Counted from the stretch's first letter, positions 1 to 12,768 are shown. The stretch: DNA of 64,000 nt from Vitis vinifera (GCF_030704535.1 NC_081810.1:1550501-1614500), one strand, 5' to 3'. Made by a program: numbers and translations. The notes: a model not told the origin generated them from the letters alone.

Positions 1-1010
1 TATCAAGGTGAATCATGGACTGGATGATGAAGGGGCGATTCCTTTGACAGATTTGTGAATGTAGAGGAAAGTTATGGAAGATTGATCTGTTTATCTTTAG
101 TAGACTGGATATTGCTTACACTGAGTGTTATTTGTCAATTTCATTCACCTGCTTCCCCATATCAAGAGACAGCAAACAGGGTAGTTGTTGAAGGCATGCT
201 CATGAATACTCAAAAAGTTCATGCTTTTGTGGATGTGGATTGGGTTGATTGCATCATCAATAGGAGTTCTACCTTGGGATATTGTGACTTTGTTGGTTAT
301 AAAATTGGTTGGTGAAACAAGAAATAATTTTTAGTAGTAGTGGCAAGTGTAGATGAGGAGTTTGTAGTGATGCCTTGAAGGGCTTGTCTTGCAAGGGGGT
401 GTTTTGTTCAGGTGCATGACCAGATTAGTGCTTTATGCTTGTATAGATGTGGATCGGGCTGTTCCATCCTTAATAGGAGATCTACCTTCATATGTTGTAC
501 TTTTGTTGGTTATTACCTTGAGTTTTGGTGAAATAAGAAACAATCTATAATAGTAATTTCAAATTTAGAGACAAAATTTATATTGATGATAAATTTGTAA
601 TAGGGTGGTGACTAACTTGAAGGCTTGTTTTGCAAGGGTACTTTGTGTGGGTGTACAACCAGATAGAGTTTATGCCTATATAGATGCAGATTGGGCTGTT
701 CCATCATCAATAGGAGATCTACCTTTGTATAGTGTATCTTTGTAGGTATTACCTTCATATTTGGTGAAATAAGAAAAAGCTTCTGATAGTAATCTCAAGT
801 GCAGATATAGACTCTATATCGATGAGGAGATGTATTTGTGACCTTATTTGTTGAAGATTCTTTCTAGAAGATTTATGTGTAAAGGCCTTGGGTCCAATGA
901 ATTTATGATTTGACATTAATGCCACAATTAGCCTAGCTCATAATCTGGTTGATCATGGAAACACTAGGCATAATGAGGTGGAGCAATACTTTATTGAGAT
1001 GAGAACAAAC
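1..1010 (+). mobile_element. Degenerate Ty1/Copia fragment, RNase H region repeated
   Basis: The translated stretch near 196-310 carries the Copia RNase H signature (D-x-D-W followed by R-S-S-T-x-G-Y-C-x-F-V-G). The same block recurs near 440-530 and 680-770, so the core is present about three times in the same direction. Around 900-1010 comes the later part of the domain (S-L-A-H-N, then H-N-E-V-E-x-Y-F-I-E). Stops and frameshifts occur throughout, so it is not coding. It lies upstream of the first visible callose synthase exon and is therefore probably inside an intron of that gene. Confidence 0.75.
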
Positions 1011-1059
1011 TCAAGTATGGGAAGTATGTGCTCCATTTCTGAAAATCAGCAATCAATAT

Positions 1060-1545
1060 GCAAAATATTCATACTAAGAGCATGATAAATCACATGTAAT
1101 TTTTTTCTTTTTTCATTTTGAGGCAAATTCTTCCTGTTCTCACAGATTACATATAATTTTGTTTTCTTATTTTGTTTAGAGGTAAATTCTTCCTCTATTC
1201 TCTTTCTCCCTCCCCCTACCCCCCCTCTCTCTCCCCCCCACCCCTCTCTCTCCCTTCCTCCCCCCTCCCTCTCTCTCTTTCCCACACTCCCTCTCCTTTC
1301 CTTCCCCCCGCTCTCTCTCTCTCTCTGTCTCTTCCACTCTCCCTCTCTCTGTCTCTCTTCCACTCTCCCTTTCTCTTCCTCCCCACTCCCTCTTTCTCCT
1401 TCCCTCTCTCTCCCTTCTTCCCTCTTTCTCCCTCCCTCCCTCCCTTCCTCCCTTCCTCCCTTCCTCTCTCTCTTTCAGAAAATATTCATAGTGAGAGCAT
1501 GGCAAATCACATATGATAACATTTAGAAGTAAATTCTTCCTGTTA
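1060..1545. repeat. Polypyrimidine tract with repeated flanks
   Basis: Positions about 1190-1476 are almost pure C and T on the plus strand, built from CTCT, CCCT and CCTT units. The flanks repeat each other: a motif beginning AAATATTCAT and containing GAGCATG and AAATCACAT occurs at about 1065-1100 and again at about 1480-1510, and AAATTCTTCCT occurs at three places. The tract therefore lies inside an imperfect direct repeat. Long open frames here are low-complexity artefacts. Confidence 0.9.
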
Positions 1546-2326
1546 TATCCCTCTCTGTCTCCTCTTTTTGTTTTTGGAAGTTATGGAATTGAACATGGAA
1601 CCTCCCCATCCTTACCTGAGCATAACATGCACTATCTTGAGATAGGGAAATGTCAATTTGTAGTTTCACTTGTTCTGTATTTATATTCATGTAATAAAGG
1701 CATAGAGTATGAGTTGATTAGACAGCCACACCTTTTTTCCTCTCTCACTCTATCCATCTGTTTCTCTTCCATTTTCCCTTTTTGGTGTTTCCTATCAGAT
1801 AACTGTCTAAAAGATATTAGTTTTTCTAGCTTCTCATGATTATTGTATTTTTGCCTTCATGCGAACGATGGAGAAAGTGCTAAGATTGCATTTGTAGTTG
1901 AGTGTGTGGATTACCAAAATGTGGTATGTATGGCTGATTTTGAACTTGAAAATCCAGTGTTTGGTACTTGATTGGAGACGTGCATTATTTTTTTTTTTTT
2001 TGAGTATATAGATAGACATACATATCTATATATATGTATGTATGTATAAATAAATAAATAAAAGCTGAAGTGTGGAAGGTAATACTAGTGGATTCCCTGT
2101 ACATATGCAAGCCAGACTAGCCTATTTTCTGCAATTTTCCAGGGAAAATTTAGCATACTGGGATCTGTGGAGTTTCCTGTACCAGTTTTTTACTGGTACA
2201 CATCCAATTTACCATATCATTAAGTAGTTAGGTGTATTGAAATCAGGTTTACTGAGTGGTTAAATTTGTTTGCATACTTTGTTTCTCCTCTAGTTTTTAA
2301 CTCATTGCATTTGATTTTGCTTGTAG

Positions 2327-5300
2327 TGTGTTGACTCCATATTACACAGAGGAGGTTCTCTTCTCTTTGCATGATTTGGAAGTGCCAAATGAAGATGGTG
2401 TTTCAATCCTCTTTTACTTGCAAAAGATTTTTCCAGGTTTGATTTCTGCTCCTGTGTATTGGTACTTGCATAAATGGTAGGCTTGTGTGTTGTATGCATT
2501 TTTAAGTAGTTAATTTTATGCTAGTATTAAATTGGCCAAAAATAATATACAGATGAATGGAACAACTTTCTTGAGCGAATGGGATGCAATAATGAAGAAG
2601 AGCTTTTGGAAGGTGATAAATTAGAAGAACTTCGCCTTTGGGCATCATACAGGGGTCAAACATTGTCCAAAACTGGTAAGGGTTGATCCTTCTTCATTTA
2701 GCTCCCCTCTTTTCTTTACAAATTGACTAATGCATTCTTACAAATGCCAGTAAGAGGTATGATGTATTATCGGAAAGCTTTGGAGCTTCAGGCTTTCCTT
2801 GATATGGCCAAAGATGAAGGTACTTAATCTTTTCATTTGAAAATTAAGGAATGGTTGAGTATGGTAGATCATAATTTGTATAATTATTATCTATCAAAAA
2901 TTTATTTGTATAATTATTGATTTATTCTTCTATTAAATACAAAAATCTATCTTTTACTTTTAATACAAATTGTTTTTGATTTAGAAATTATGTATAGAAT
3001 GAATACTTGAACTTTGTTATTGCCCTTTGTCAGATTTAATGGAAGGGTATAAGGCTATCGAACTAAATACGGAGGACCATTCCAAGGGGGAAAGAACACT
3101 CTGGGCACAATGTCAAGCTGTAGCTGATATGAAGTTCACTTATGTGGTATCTTGTCAGAAATATGGGATTCACAAGCGTTCTGGTGATCATCGTGCACAG
3201 GACATTTTGAAGCTTATGACCACGTGTGTATAATTTTAATTTGTTGTTTGATCAATTTTTTATTTTTTTGTAAGTTAAAACCTGAGAATATGCATTTCCA
3301 TGTGGCAGATACCCTTCCCTCCGTGTGGCATACATTGATGAGGTTGAAGAACCTAGCAAGGACAGAAAAAAGATCAATCAGAAGGCTTATTATTCTGTTC
3401 TGGTGAAGGCTGCTCCGCCAAACATTAATTCTTCAGAGCCGGTGCAAAACTTAGACCAGGTACTTTTCTATTTGATTTTGAGAGCTGAACAAGCTACTCG
3501 AATTTTGAGACATAGCTTAAATGTGCAAAATTGTGTATTCTTGAGCTTGAAACAGGCATTCATTTGTTGAATGAGAATATTATCTATTTTCTCTGTGCAG
3601 TTAAAACCTTATTGTGATGCATTGAAAATCCTAATTTTCATAATATGAAATTTTAAGGATCTGTTTATCAATTTACAACTGCATAATGATTTATAACGAT
3701 TGTCTGAATCACTTCATGCAGATTATTTATAAAATAAAACTTCCTGGACCTGCTATCCTTGGTGAGGGAAAACCAGAAAATCAGAATCATGCTATTATTT
3801 TCACTCGTGGAGAAGGCTTGCAAGCAATAGATATGAACCAGGTATGAAGATGGTTATTTCTGCCTTGGTATCATGATAATATCAATCTCCTAGTGGTCAG
3901 ATTGTTGATGTGTCTATAACTATAGGACAACTACATGGAAGAAGCCTTAAAAATGAGGAACTTGCTTCAAGAGTTTCTCACGAAGCACGATGGTGTAAGA
4001 TTCCCTACAATTCTTGGACTTAGGGAGCATATATTTACTGGAAGGTAGATGCCTCTAAACTGTTATTGGCTTTATCATACTGTATTGCAATTATGCTTTT
4101 TATTATTTGGTATTGCTAATATTCTCTTATCATTTGGTACAGTGTTTCTTCTCTTGCATGGTTCATGTCAAATCAGGAGACCAGTTTTGTGACTATTGGT
4201 CAGAGATTGTTAGCCAACCCTCTGAAGTAAGATCCATAATTTGCTTTGAAGTTATTTGTTTGTACCATGGGATCAAATTCCAGTCTAATTTTGAAAATAC
4301 TTTTCCTGTTTCTCTTAGAGGATTGCTGTCTCTGGATGAAAACATTTGTGATCTTTCTCGCGTGTTTTTATTGATGGTTATTGATATTTATGGTGCTCAA
4401 CTTCCAAATATTTCCTTGTTGCTTGTGCTTATCCAGGGTTCGGTTCCACTATGGGCATCCAGATGTGTTTGATAGGCTGTTTCACCTGACTAGAGGAGGA
4501 ATCAGTAAAGCATCCAAGATTATAAATTTAAGTGAGGACATATTTGCAGGTATGTGGCAAAGTCTCTAAATCTTTTTATGTTGTATTTTATGTGTGATCT
4601 CAGCTTTAGTCTGATTTTTGTGGTGTGACCATGAGTGCAGGATTCAATTCCACACTTCGTGAAGGCAATGTCACTCATCATGAATATATACAAGTTGGAA
4701 AAGGGCGGGATGTGGGCCTTAACCAGATTTCTATGTTTGAGGCAAAGATAGCTAATGGCAATGGAGAACAGACATTAAGCCGTGATATCTACAGGCTTGG
4801 ACACCGTTTTGACTTCTTCCGGATGTTGTCGTGTTATTTCACAACGATTGGTTTTTACTTCAGTACCCTGGTATGTTGCAGGTTTCCAGCCTATCTTTGT
4901 GGGTATTTAAAGTCTTACTCAGTTGACAGTTATCTGAACATTTTTTTGACCCTTTATGCAACAGATAACAGTACTCACTGTATATATATTCCTATATGGC
5001 CGTCTTTATCTTGTCCTTAGTGGACTTGAAGAAGGTTTAAGCACTCAAGCAGCATTTCGAGACAATAAACCTTTGCAAGTGGCCCTTGCTTCTCAATCAT
5101 TTGTCCAAATTGGATTTTTAATGGCACTGCCTATGTTGATGGAAATTGGCTTGGAGAGGGGGTTCCGAACTGCATTAAGTGAATTCATACTGATGCAATT
5201 ACAATTGGCTCCAGTATTTTTCACATTTTCTCTTGGAACAAAGACCCACTATTATGGAAGGACATTACTCCATGGAGGTGCAAAATATAGACCTACAGGT

Positions 5301-7502
5301 AGAGGATTCGTGGTGTTCCATGCGAAGTTTGCTGAAAACTATAGGCTCTATTCTCGTAGTCATTTTGTTAAGGGAATTGAGCTGATGATTCTGCTTCTTG
5401 TTTACCAAATTTTTGGACATACTTATAGAAGTGCAGTTGCTTATGTCTTGATCACTATATCAATGTGGTTCATGGTGGGAACCTGGCTTTTTGCTCCCTT
5501 CCTCTTCAATCCTTCTGGGTTTGAGTGGCAGAAGATTGTTGATGATTGGACTGATTGGAATAAGTGGGTAAGCAACCGAGGGGGAATTGGTGTAACTGCA
5601 GAAAAAAGTTGGGAATCATGGTGGGAGGAGGAGCAAGAACATCTTCGTCATTCTGGAAAGCGTGGTATCATTGCTGAGATATTGTTATCGTTAAGATTCT
5701 TCATCTATCAATATGGGCTTGTTTATCACCTGAACCTCACAAAGAATACCAAAAGTTTTCTGGTATGCATTTGGTTGTAGGTCACTTGATTTTTCCTTCT
5801 ATTTTTTCCCCTGAAATGTTGAAGTATTTAACTTTCTCTTCCATGGGTCACAGGTCTATGGCATATCATGGCTGGTGATCTGTATAATATTGTTTGTGAT
5901 GAAGGTGAGTGGCAAAATTCTTACTGATATGTTCAAAAATCATTTCTTTTCAGAATTTCCTTAGTCCAAGCAGCAATGGTATTCTTGTCCTGATAGAAAT
6001 CTAGGTTGTAGATATCCATGGGATGACGTTTTTAATTTCTAAATTCCAGTTGTTCACAAGTAATTAGGAGAACTCAGAGATTTGTGTTCTGATATCTTTT
6101 GTGAGAATTTCTTTATCCGACTCTTGGCAATAATGCTCTGTGATATTTTCAAGAATAAGATGAATCCCAATATAGAAAGTGGAGGAGGATAATTTTTGGG
6201 TGATATTGATTTTTCCTTGATGCAGTAAACCAGGGTTTTTTTAACCAGCCTGCTATATTTTCGCATATTGTGAATTTTTTCATCACTGGCCAAATGATTG
6301 CGGAGCAGTCTTACATAACATTTTGCTTCTTTGATGAGACTCATTAATTTTCAGATTTTGAGTATTGAATGTTCTCAGAAAGAGGAATATTTAATGTTTG
6401 AAAATATTTTCTGACTGCTTTCTTTAACTTCTGTGTGTTTGGGTCTTCAGACTGTTTCTGTGGGACGGCGAAAATTCAGTGCCAATTTCCAACTCATGTT
6501 CCGGCTAATTAAAGGATTGATCTTCCTGACATTTGTCTCCATTCTGGTCACTCTGATTGCGCTCCCCCATATGACCTTACAGGACATCATAGTCTGCATT
6601 CTTGCGTTCATGCCGACTGGTTGGGGATTACTTCTGGTCAGTAATTCATCTCTTATTGTATTGTTACCATATTTGTCTGGAAGCCATGTTGTAATCTGTT
6701 TCTTAGTTTAGCGCACCGGACTAAGCTGCCTCATATGGGTTCTCAAACAGCAGAACCAAACTTACTCCACATTCTAGGTTGTTGCTGGATCCACTACTAG
6801 TTAGTCCCATTATAGGATTCCTCATCACTGTAGCAAGTGATTTTGAATCATCTGTCATGGAATTCCTCATCACACTCTTTCCCCTGAAAATTGGTGAAAC
6901 TAAGGTCTTGTTTGAAATATCGGAATACAAAATGAAAATGGAACTATGAATAAAAAAAATTATTGTTATAGCAATCAAATACCATTCTCATTGGGGTATT
7001 GATTCCTATCTTTTACATGGTAGCATGATTCACCTTAATTCCCATCTTTTATTTCCTTTAATATTCCTGCAAACCAAAAGCAGCACCCCAAATGTTGCAA
7101 GCTTGTTAGCTGCTTCCAATTCTTTATTTCAAGCCATTTGTTGTACCATAGCTGGAATACCCATGGAGACTAGATTGCTCAGACTCGAGATTATTTCTTG
7201 TATGGCTTCTGGTTCAGCCTCTATAGGCTTAAAATTTTCTTCTTGGTTTTCAGATTGCACAAGCCTGCAAGCCTGTTGTTGAGCGAGCTGGGTTCTGGGC
7301 ATCGGTTCGAACACTTGCTCGTGGGTATGAGATCATCATGGGCTTGCTTCTATTCACCCCAGTTGCATTTCTGGCATGGTTTCCCTTTGTTTCAGAGTTC
7401 CAAACCCGAATGCTATTCAACCAAGCGTTCAGCAGAGGCCTGCAGATCTCTCGTATTCTTGGTGGTCATAGGAAGGATCGGTCTTCTCGCAACAAAGAGT
7501 AA
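2327..7502 (+). CDS. CALS1-like: Callose synthase (1,3-beta-glucan synthase), CALS1-type, C-terminal 14 exons
   Basis: Plasma-membrane glycosyltransferase that makes callose from UDP-glucose; only the 3' part is in the window, about 863 residues of a protein usually near 1,950. Exons: 2327-2436, 2553-2675, 2751-2819, 3034-3223, 3309-3459, 3722-3841, 3926-4044, 4143-4226, 4437-4549, 4641-4870, 4965-5762, 5854-5904, 6451-6636 and 7254-7502 (TAA). All junctions are GT-AG and the frame is continuous. Recognisable family blocks include VLTPYYTEEV, YRGQTLSKTVRGMMYYR, GEGKPENQNHAIIFTRGE, RFHYGHPDVFDR and FNSTLREGNVTHHEY, followed by a multi-spanning C-terminal membrane block from exon 11. The ending GHRKDRSSRNKE and the exon-1 block resemble Arabidopsis CALS1/2 as I remember them. 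No exon was found in 1-2326, so the preceding intron exceeds 2.3 kb. A polyadenylation-like AATAAA is at 7795. Confidence 0.94.
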
Positions 7503-8040
7503 GGTAAATGAGAGTATGACTAAGTGTTCATTTCGGTTTAATGTTCGTATGTACTATTATTGTGAGCTTGTTCATATCTATTACTGTAAGCTGTTGTAAT
7601 TATATGGATTGAGATATTGGCAGCATTTTTGTTGATTAGAATTGACTGGGAAGTCCTGCCAGCTCTTTTCTGTACATCTTATTAATTTAAGATTATATCA
7701 TCTATGGGTTCTTGCAAATCATTTGTTTGATGTAGATGGGGAGAACTGTAAATATCTTGCATCAACTTGGATTATGCACTTAAAATCTAAGAAGAATAAA
7801 GTGATTAGATAAACATAAGTTCAAAGAGGGGATAGAGAAGAATACCGGAAAAAAAAACATACATTTTAAAAAGCAACTATGGTATTTGAATGGTGAGTTG
7901 GCTCCTGAATTGTAGCTCATCTTTGCTTGCTTTCCATAGCACCAAGGGTGATCGCTCATGTGAGTGAGCCAATCTTTGCCTATTGACATACCTTTTCAGC
8001 TATGGTACAAATTGTATGTTCAAGTTATGTGTGTGTCAAT
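7503..8040. other. Callose synthase 3' UTR and intergenic DNA
   Basis: The first part should be 3' untranslated sequence of the callose synthase gene, ending near the AATAAA at 7795-7800. The rest is A+T-rich with no coding signal. It may include the decayed end of the Copia element to the right. Confidence 0.6.
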
Positions 8041-8089
8041 CAAATAAATAATTTTGTTTCAATCTGACAACATCAAAAAAGAAATAAAT

Positions 8090-8777
8090 GGATGATGCTT
8101 AATTGAATAATACAATATGAAATTACAATCGTGTAGTCCTATACTCTTTAACGTAAGTTTGATAAATATCTCAAGAGTATCAACTTGGTCAAGGGATTCA
8201 CAACCACGTGACCCGTAGATATGTGCTCTAGGATCACTTTCTGCTATGCATTCATATCTTGTATAACATGATATCTAATATTAATGCCTTTGGTTCAACC
8301 ATGATACTTGGGATCCTTGAGTAGGCTAAAGCCATAAAGCTATTACAATATATGATAATTGGCTTAGAAGCCCATGCAACACTACCAATCTCATGAAATA
8401 GCCTCCTCAACCAAACACCTTCCTAAACAATGGTGAACAAGTAATTAATATACTACGACTCCATGGTGGATAATGCTATAAATGATTGCTTTTCACTCTT
8501 CCAAGACATGATGCCATCAACTAAATATTGACTTGCACTTATTTAAGTTGATATCCCAATCAACATCGCTATAACAAGCTAAGCGCAAATCAAATCCTTG
8601 ATAATAGAGCGCATAATCTAGTATGCCTTTAAGGTATTGAAGTATCCCCTTTATTGCTTTCAAATGAGTGAGGTCTGGATTTGACTAGAACATAGTAACT
8701 CAATCGTGTAATAGATATTAGGATGTGTATGCATAACGTACATCAAGTTTCCAATTGGGCTAGCATAGGGAAAATGA
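8090..8777 (-). mobile_element. Degenerate Copia element: RNase H part
   Basis: Read on the minus strand, this encodes Copia RNase H signatures with interrupting stops: a PYASPIGNLMYVM block at the right end, then RYLKG, a Y-S-D-x-D-W motif, and D-P-K-Y-H-G followed by I-R-Y-H further left. It continues the reverse transcriptase fragment at 9430-10145, from which it is separated by an inserted LTR-like sequence. It is a dead remnant. Confidence 0.75.
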
Positions 8778-9430
8778 TGTTAAAAATTGGATACAATGGA
8801 GAAAAGAAACACTCTCAAACACTCTCTTGATACAATAAAACTCTCAAAGTTACAAAATAAGAACAAGAAGAAGAAGAACACAAGAAATGCTCAAATAAGT
8901 TCTTGGAACTTTGTCCAAAGACTCTATTTCCTCCAACCACTAGAAATCTTTAGGGAACTAATGGAAATAGTCTTGAGATTGATCAAGCCTTTTCACTTTT
9001 CTGCATAAGATTTCAAAAAGAAGAAAAGTCATATATAGCACTCTTAGGGTTGAAAAATGGTTACAAGGATGAGAAAAAACCCATTGTCTTCCTTAATCTC
9101 TTCATCTTTGTAACATTCAAAAATTAAATCATATGTTTAATTCACACATTAAACATGATTTAATCTCAAATGTGTAACTCTCTTACACTTAACCTTTTAA
9201 GTTTTATAAAGTTACAAAGATGAGAAGACTCATTGTCTTCCTTAACCTTTCAAGTTTTGTAACATTTCAAAACTTAATCATGTGTTTAATTCACACATTA
9301 AAAGTGTAACCCTTCTTACACTTTATTTTCAAAAGTTATTTTTCAAAAGTGTAACTCTTCTTACACTTTATTTTTAACCAACAATATATATATATATATA
9401 TATATAAATATAGCAGAAAACAAGCCATTT
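8778..9430. mobile_element. LTR-like insertion inside the Copia element
   Basis: This block interrupts the Copia protein alignment between the end of reverse transcriptase and the start of RNase H. It begins TGTTAAAAAT at 8778 and a matching TTTTTAACCAACA ends at 9383, so the ends are roughly inverted, as in LTRs. It contains repeats of motifs such as TTCACACATTAAA and TCTTACACTTTA and no coding sequence. A (TA)n run at 9386-9405 and more A+T-rich DNA follow up to the resumption of Copia sequence. No convincing target duplication was found, so the right boundary is uncertain. Confidence 0.5.
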
Positions 9431-10145
9431 TTTTTTCTCTTTTTCTTCTAGAGTTGTAGGATGCTAATTCAAACTTAAGGTCTTCCCTTTCTCAACAAGA
9501 GTGTGAATGGGTTTGCAACATTACATTTGGAGCTATTGAAGAATCTTCTTAATGTAAGTCTTTTCAGACAAACTAAGAAGTCTTCTTGAACAATTCCTCA
9601 AGATCTTCACTTCGAGTACATAATTTGCTTCTCTCATGTCCATCTCAAAAGTGGAGGAGAACCATCTTAGGGTGGCGATAATCATCTCCTTGTTATTTCC
9701 AATCAATAAAATGTCATTAACATACAAAGATAGGAGGAGGAATCTATCCTTAGACTGTTTAACATGCACATAATGGTCTTCTTCGACCATCATAAACATA
9801 TTTGGGACAATGGCTTGATGAAATCTAATATATCACTTCATAGATGATTGTTTTAGGCCATAAATAGATTTTTGAAGACTTTGTGCTCTTGTTTACTCAT
9901 GAAGAAACCAATAAGTTGATCCATATAAATTTTCTTCATCTAGTTCTCCATTGAGAAAATGTAGTTTTAACATCCATTTGGTATTATTCCAAATCCAATT
10001 GTATTAATGATTAGAATGATGCAATTTCACAATCGGTAAAAGAAGTTTCCTCATAGTCTAGACTTTCCCTTTGGGTATACCTAAAGGTTAGTGCTTTACT
10101 TCAAATTTGGATGTTCTCAAATCAATTCCTATCGGTGGAGAATGT
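9430..10145 (-). mobile_element. Degenerate Copia element: reverse transcriptase part
   Basis: On the minus strand the open frame 9533-9799 reads as Copia reverse transcriptase: L-Y-V-N-D-I-L-L replaces the usual catalytic Y-V-D-D, followed by F-E-M-D-M-x-E-A-N-Y-V-L-E and L-S-x-K-T-Y-I-K-K-I-L. Upstream, in other frames, are Y-T-Q-R-E-S-L-D-Y-E-E-T and Q-M-D-V-K-T-T-F-L-N-G-E-L-D-E-E. The altered catalytic Asp and the frameshifts show it is inactive. Confidence 0.85.
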
Positions 10146-11416
10146 CTAAAACGCAGTATACTGTGTAAAACTCATAGATCTCATGAACTCACAGATCTCA
10201 CAAACCCACTAACCTTCTGGCCTAATAACTCTCTCCTTAAATCTTAACTCTAAGATATTGGAGATCTCACAAGGGTGGTGGTTAGAGTTCTCTTTTTCTC
10301 TAAATTGAACAAGAAGTAGAATTGAGACCCTAACCCCTAAGTGGGGTATTTATAGGTTTCTAATGAACTTAAATGACTTGAACCTATTCTAAGCTTGAGT
10401 TACTTAAATTAGCCCACATGTGTCTTAATTGATTAATTAACTCTATTAGACTCTAGTTAATCAATTAGTTTAGTAAAAAAAAAACCATTCACAAGTTATT
10501 GTGTAATCATGCGTATTTACCAAATTACCCTTATGTACACAAGTGAATAAAAAACTCAATCAATCCTCATATATCGTGCCATTAAGGAATACGAACTTGA
10601 GTAGGGATCACTAGCTAGGACTTATAGACAAATACTAGCTTTCTCATAATCCAATTTTAGAGTTGACTCAATATCCCACTATAAAAGTTTAACTACACTC
10701 CATTATTTTATGTAATTATAATGAGATAAAAACACTCAAGTTCCTGACCTACTATCCATTATATGCAGACTCTCTATAAACTAGTGTTTATAATTTAACC
10801 AAGTGAATGCTATCAACCCCTCAAGATTATTTCTATAATCCTTGAGTCTCAGACCCTCCTATTGTGTAATCAAATGATATATCCTAGCTTACAAAGAATA
10901 TATGTCATTTTCTAGTTAGGGTACTACTACGACCATAGATTTCTTGAACAAACTTTGTTGGTACCAACTAAGGGGTACACTATCTCACCTAAGGGGATAT
11001 ACTATTTCAATCTCTATGAGATATCATGGTACCTCTATTAACAATATTTGTTGCTAGTGACTTCCATCAATAGTGTGACCTAATCCATAATGAATATATG
11101 ACCACCTTAGGATTTCACCCATAGGTCAAAACCACTACAATCTTTGACATAAGCTCAATATTCTCTCAAGGTTGAGAGACCATAAAATATAACAACTTGG
11201 TGGGGTCATGACTACCCTTCCAATAGCCTTACATCATGATTCATCATAGGTCTTATCCAATGTGTATGCATATTAGTGCACTTACCATGAGAACTCCATT
11301 CCAATAACCAAGACCAATCATCTTTCTCATTAGGAAGTAATGCACTACAATCTCAAATGGATTGCCTAAGTTTATGAACTTCTTGTGAACTAATCATCTA
11401 TTTGAAAGGAACCCAT

Positions 11417-11564
11417 TGATTCGTCCCTAGCAGCGGAAGTGGCAATGGCACCATCTGATTCGGGGTTCAATCCCCGGCAGCGGCGCCATTTGATTCGTCC
11501 CTAGCAGTGGCAGTGGCAACAACACCATTTGATTTGAGGTTCGATCCCCGGCAACGGCGCCATT
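11417..11564 (-). repeat. Two tandem 74-bp units containing tRNA-Asp primer-binding-site copies
   Basis: Units start at 11417 and 11491 with TGATTCG, and the adjoining LTR starts at 11565 with the same heptamer. Each contains GGTTC(A/G)ATCCCCGGC followed by a GCGGCGCCA or ACGGCGCCA end. The second copy matches the 3' part of plant tRNA-Asp through the terminal CCA, as I recall that tRNA. Each unit also splits into two diverged half-units of about 37 bp that both begin near TGATT and end near CACCAT or GCGCCAT. Confidence 0.8.
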
Positions 11565-12742
11565 TGATTCGTGTGCAGCTGGTGCTCCTTGATTGAGGGA
11601 GTAATCAACAAAATTTATAACCTATTACACCATATACTAGGGTAGCAAAGACAAAGCTACTATAGCATAGTGGCTCTAGGATCGTTCACTGGGATGGGTT
11701 TTCACTTCACAAATGACATTAATTCAAAGCTGAATTGGTGCCTTTTCATTTCAAGGTTAGCTTTAAAAGAAAATATAAAGATGTTTGAATGAAAAAAAGT
11801 TTGGTTTTAAACTAACCAAAAATAGTAACTGATTTTACTTATAAAGAAAAATGTTTCTTGGAGTTCAGATCACTAGGCTCAGATTCCTCATACAAAAAGG
11901 AGAGTTCCGGTCACTTGTTTCTTTTCCTCGCATTAGAGAATTAACATATAGTTCCTTCTCCAACCGGTGTTGTACAGATGCTTCCCTTTAATGGGTTCAA
12001 ACACTAAATCCCTCTCACTGATGCACCTTGCAATGGCTCATACCTCTCACCTAGCACTTGCCATTCAAGGTGATCTTTAACCTTGGATTACCCGTCAAAA
12101 GTTCGCAAGAGATAACTAATGGATGTCTCCTTGGAGTCCAAAAGCTTACCAAGTGTTGGCTATTCTAGAAAATCCTACCTTCAAGTCACCTCCTAGAGGC
12201 TCGCAAGGGGTAAACTAGTGCATCTCCATGGACGGAGATCACTTGCCTTACCAAGTGTTGGCCCAGGTGAATTAAAGGCGTTTTAAGGTAACTAAAAAGA
12301 TAAAAACCATTAACGGGTCACACTTTCTCTTCATTAAAAACTAAAACAACAAAACTTCCAATTTATGCATTTGGAAACTTACCCGGCTTTCCTCACTCCA
12401 AGAGACAAAAAGCTTAGCCTCTCATCTTCTAAGGAAAAATCCTCAGAGAATGTTTGGCTAGCAAGAAAATGAAAATGAAAATGAAGGAAAAACAGAGCAA
12501 GGCTCTGTATATTCTATATATTGATCGATATTACATATATGATCTCCCTTACAGTGGATGCAAGAGAGTTTATATAGGAAGGTAATTTACCCTTCCTTGG
12601 ATACTTCCTAGCTAAGGAATTACATGAGTGGCTGAATACAAGGAGAAAATGGAAATTTATACAAAAATATCTGAAGAAAAATATCCAAAAGAGTTGGTGG
12701 CAAATATCGAGAAGCATTAAGGACCATTTCGCAGGTGAAAAT

Positions 12743-12768
12743 GGTGTCTGCGAGATTTCGCAGACACC
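12743..12768. repeat. Perfect inverted repeat in the LTR
   Basis: An 11-bp perfect stem (GGTGTCTGCGA at 12743-12753 and its complement at 12758-12768) surrounds a 4-nt loop. The surrounding 12720-12960 is rich in reiterated GCGAAAT and TCGCA motifs, suggesting a repeat-bearing regulatory part of the LTR. Confidence 0.85.

Noticed and set aside
1046..1516. Long open frames on both strands rich in Ser/Pro/Leu or Arg/Glu/Gly
   Set aside because: They are translations of the pyrimidine tract and its complement, not genes.
6054..7314. Minus and plus frames within 6.0-7.3 kb
   Set aside because: They overlap callose synthase introns and the last exon and have no homology that I recognise.
11417..11564. 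A functional tRNA-Asp gene
   Set aside because: Only the 3' part matches tRNA-Asp. The 5' acceptor strand that should pair with the 3' end is absent, and the CCA is encoded in DNA, which points to a primer-binding-site copy.
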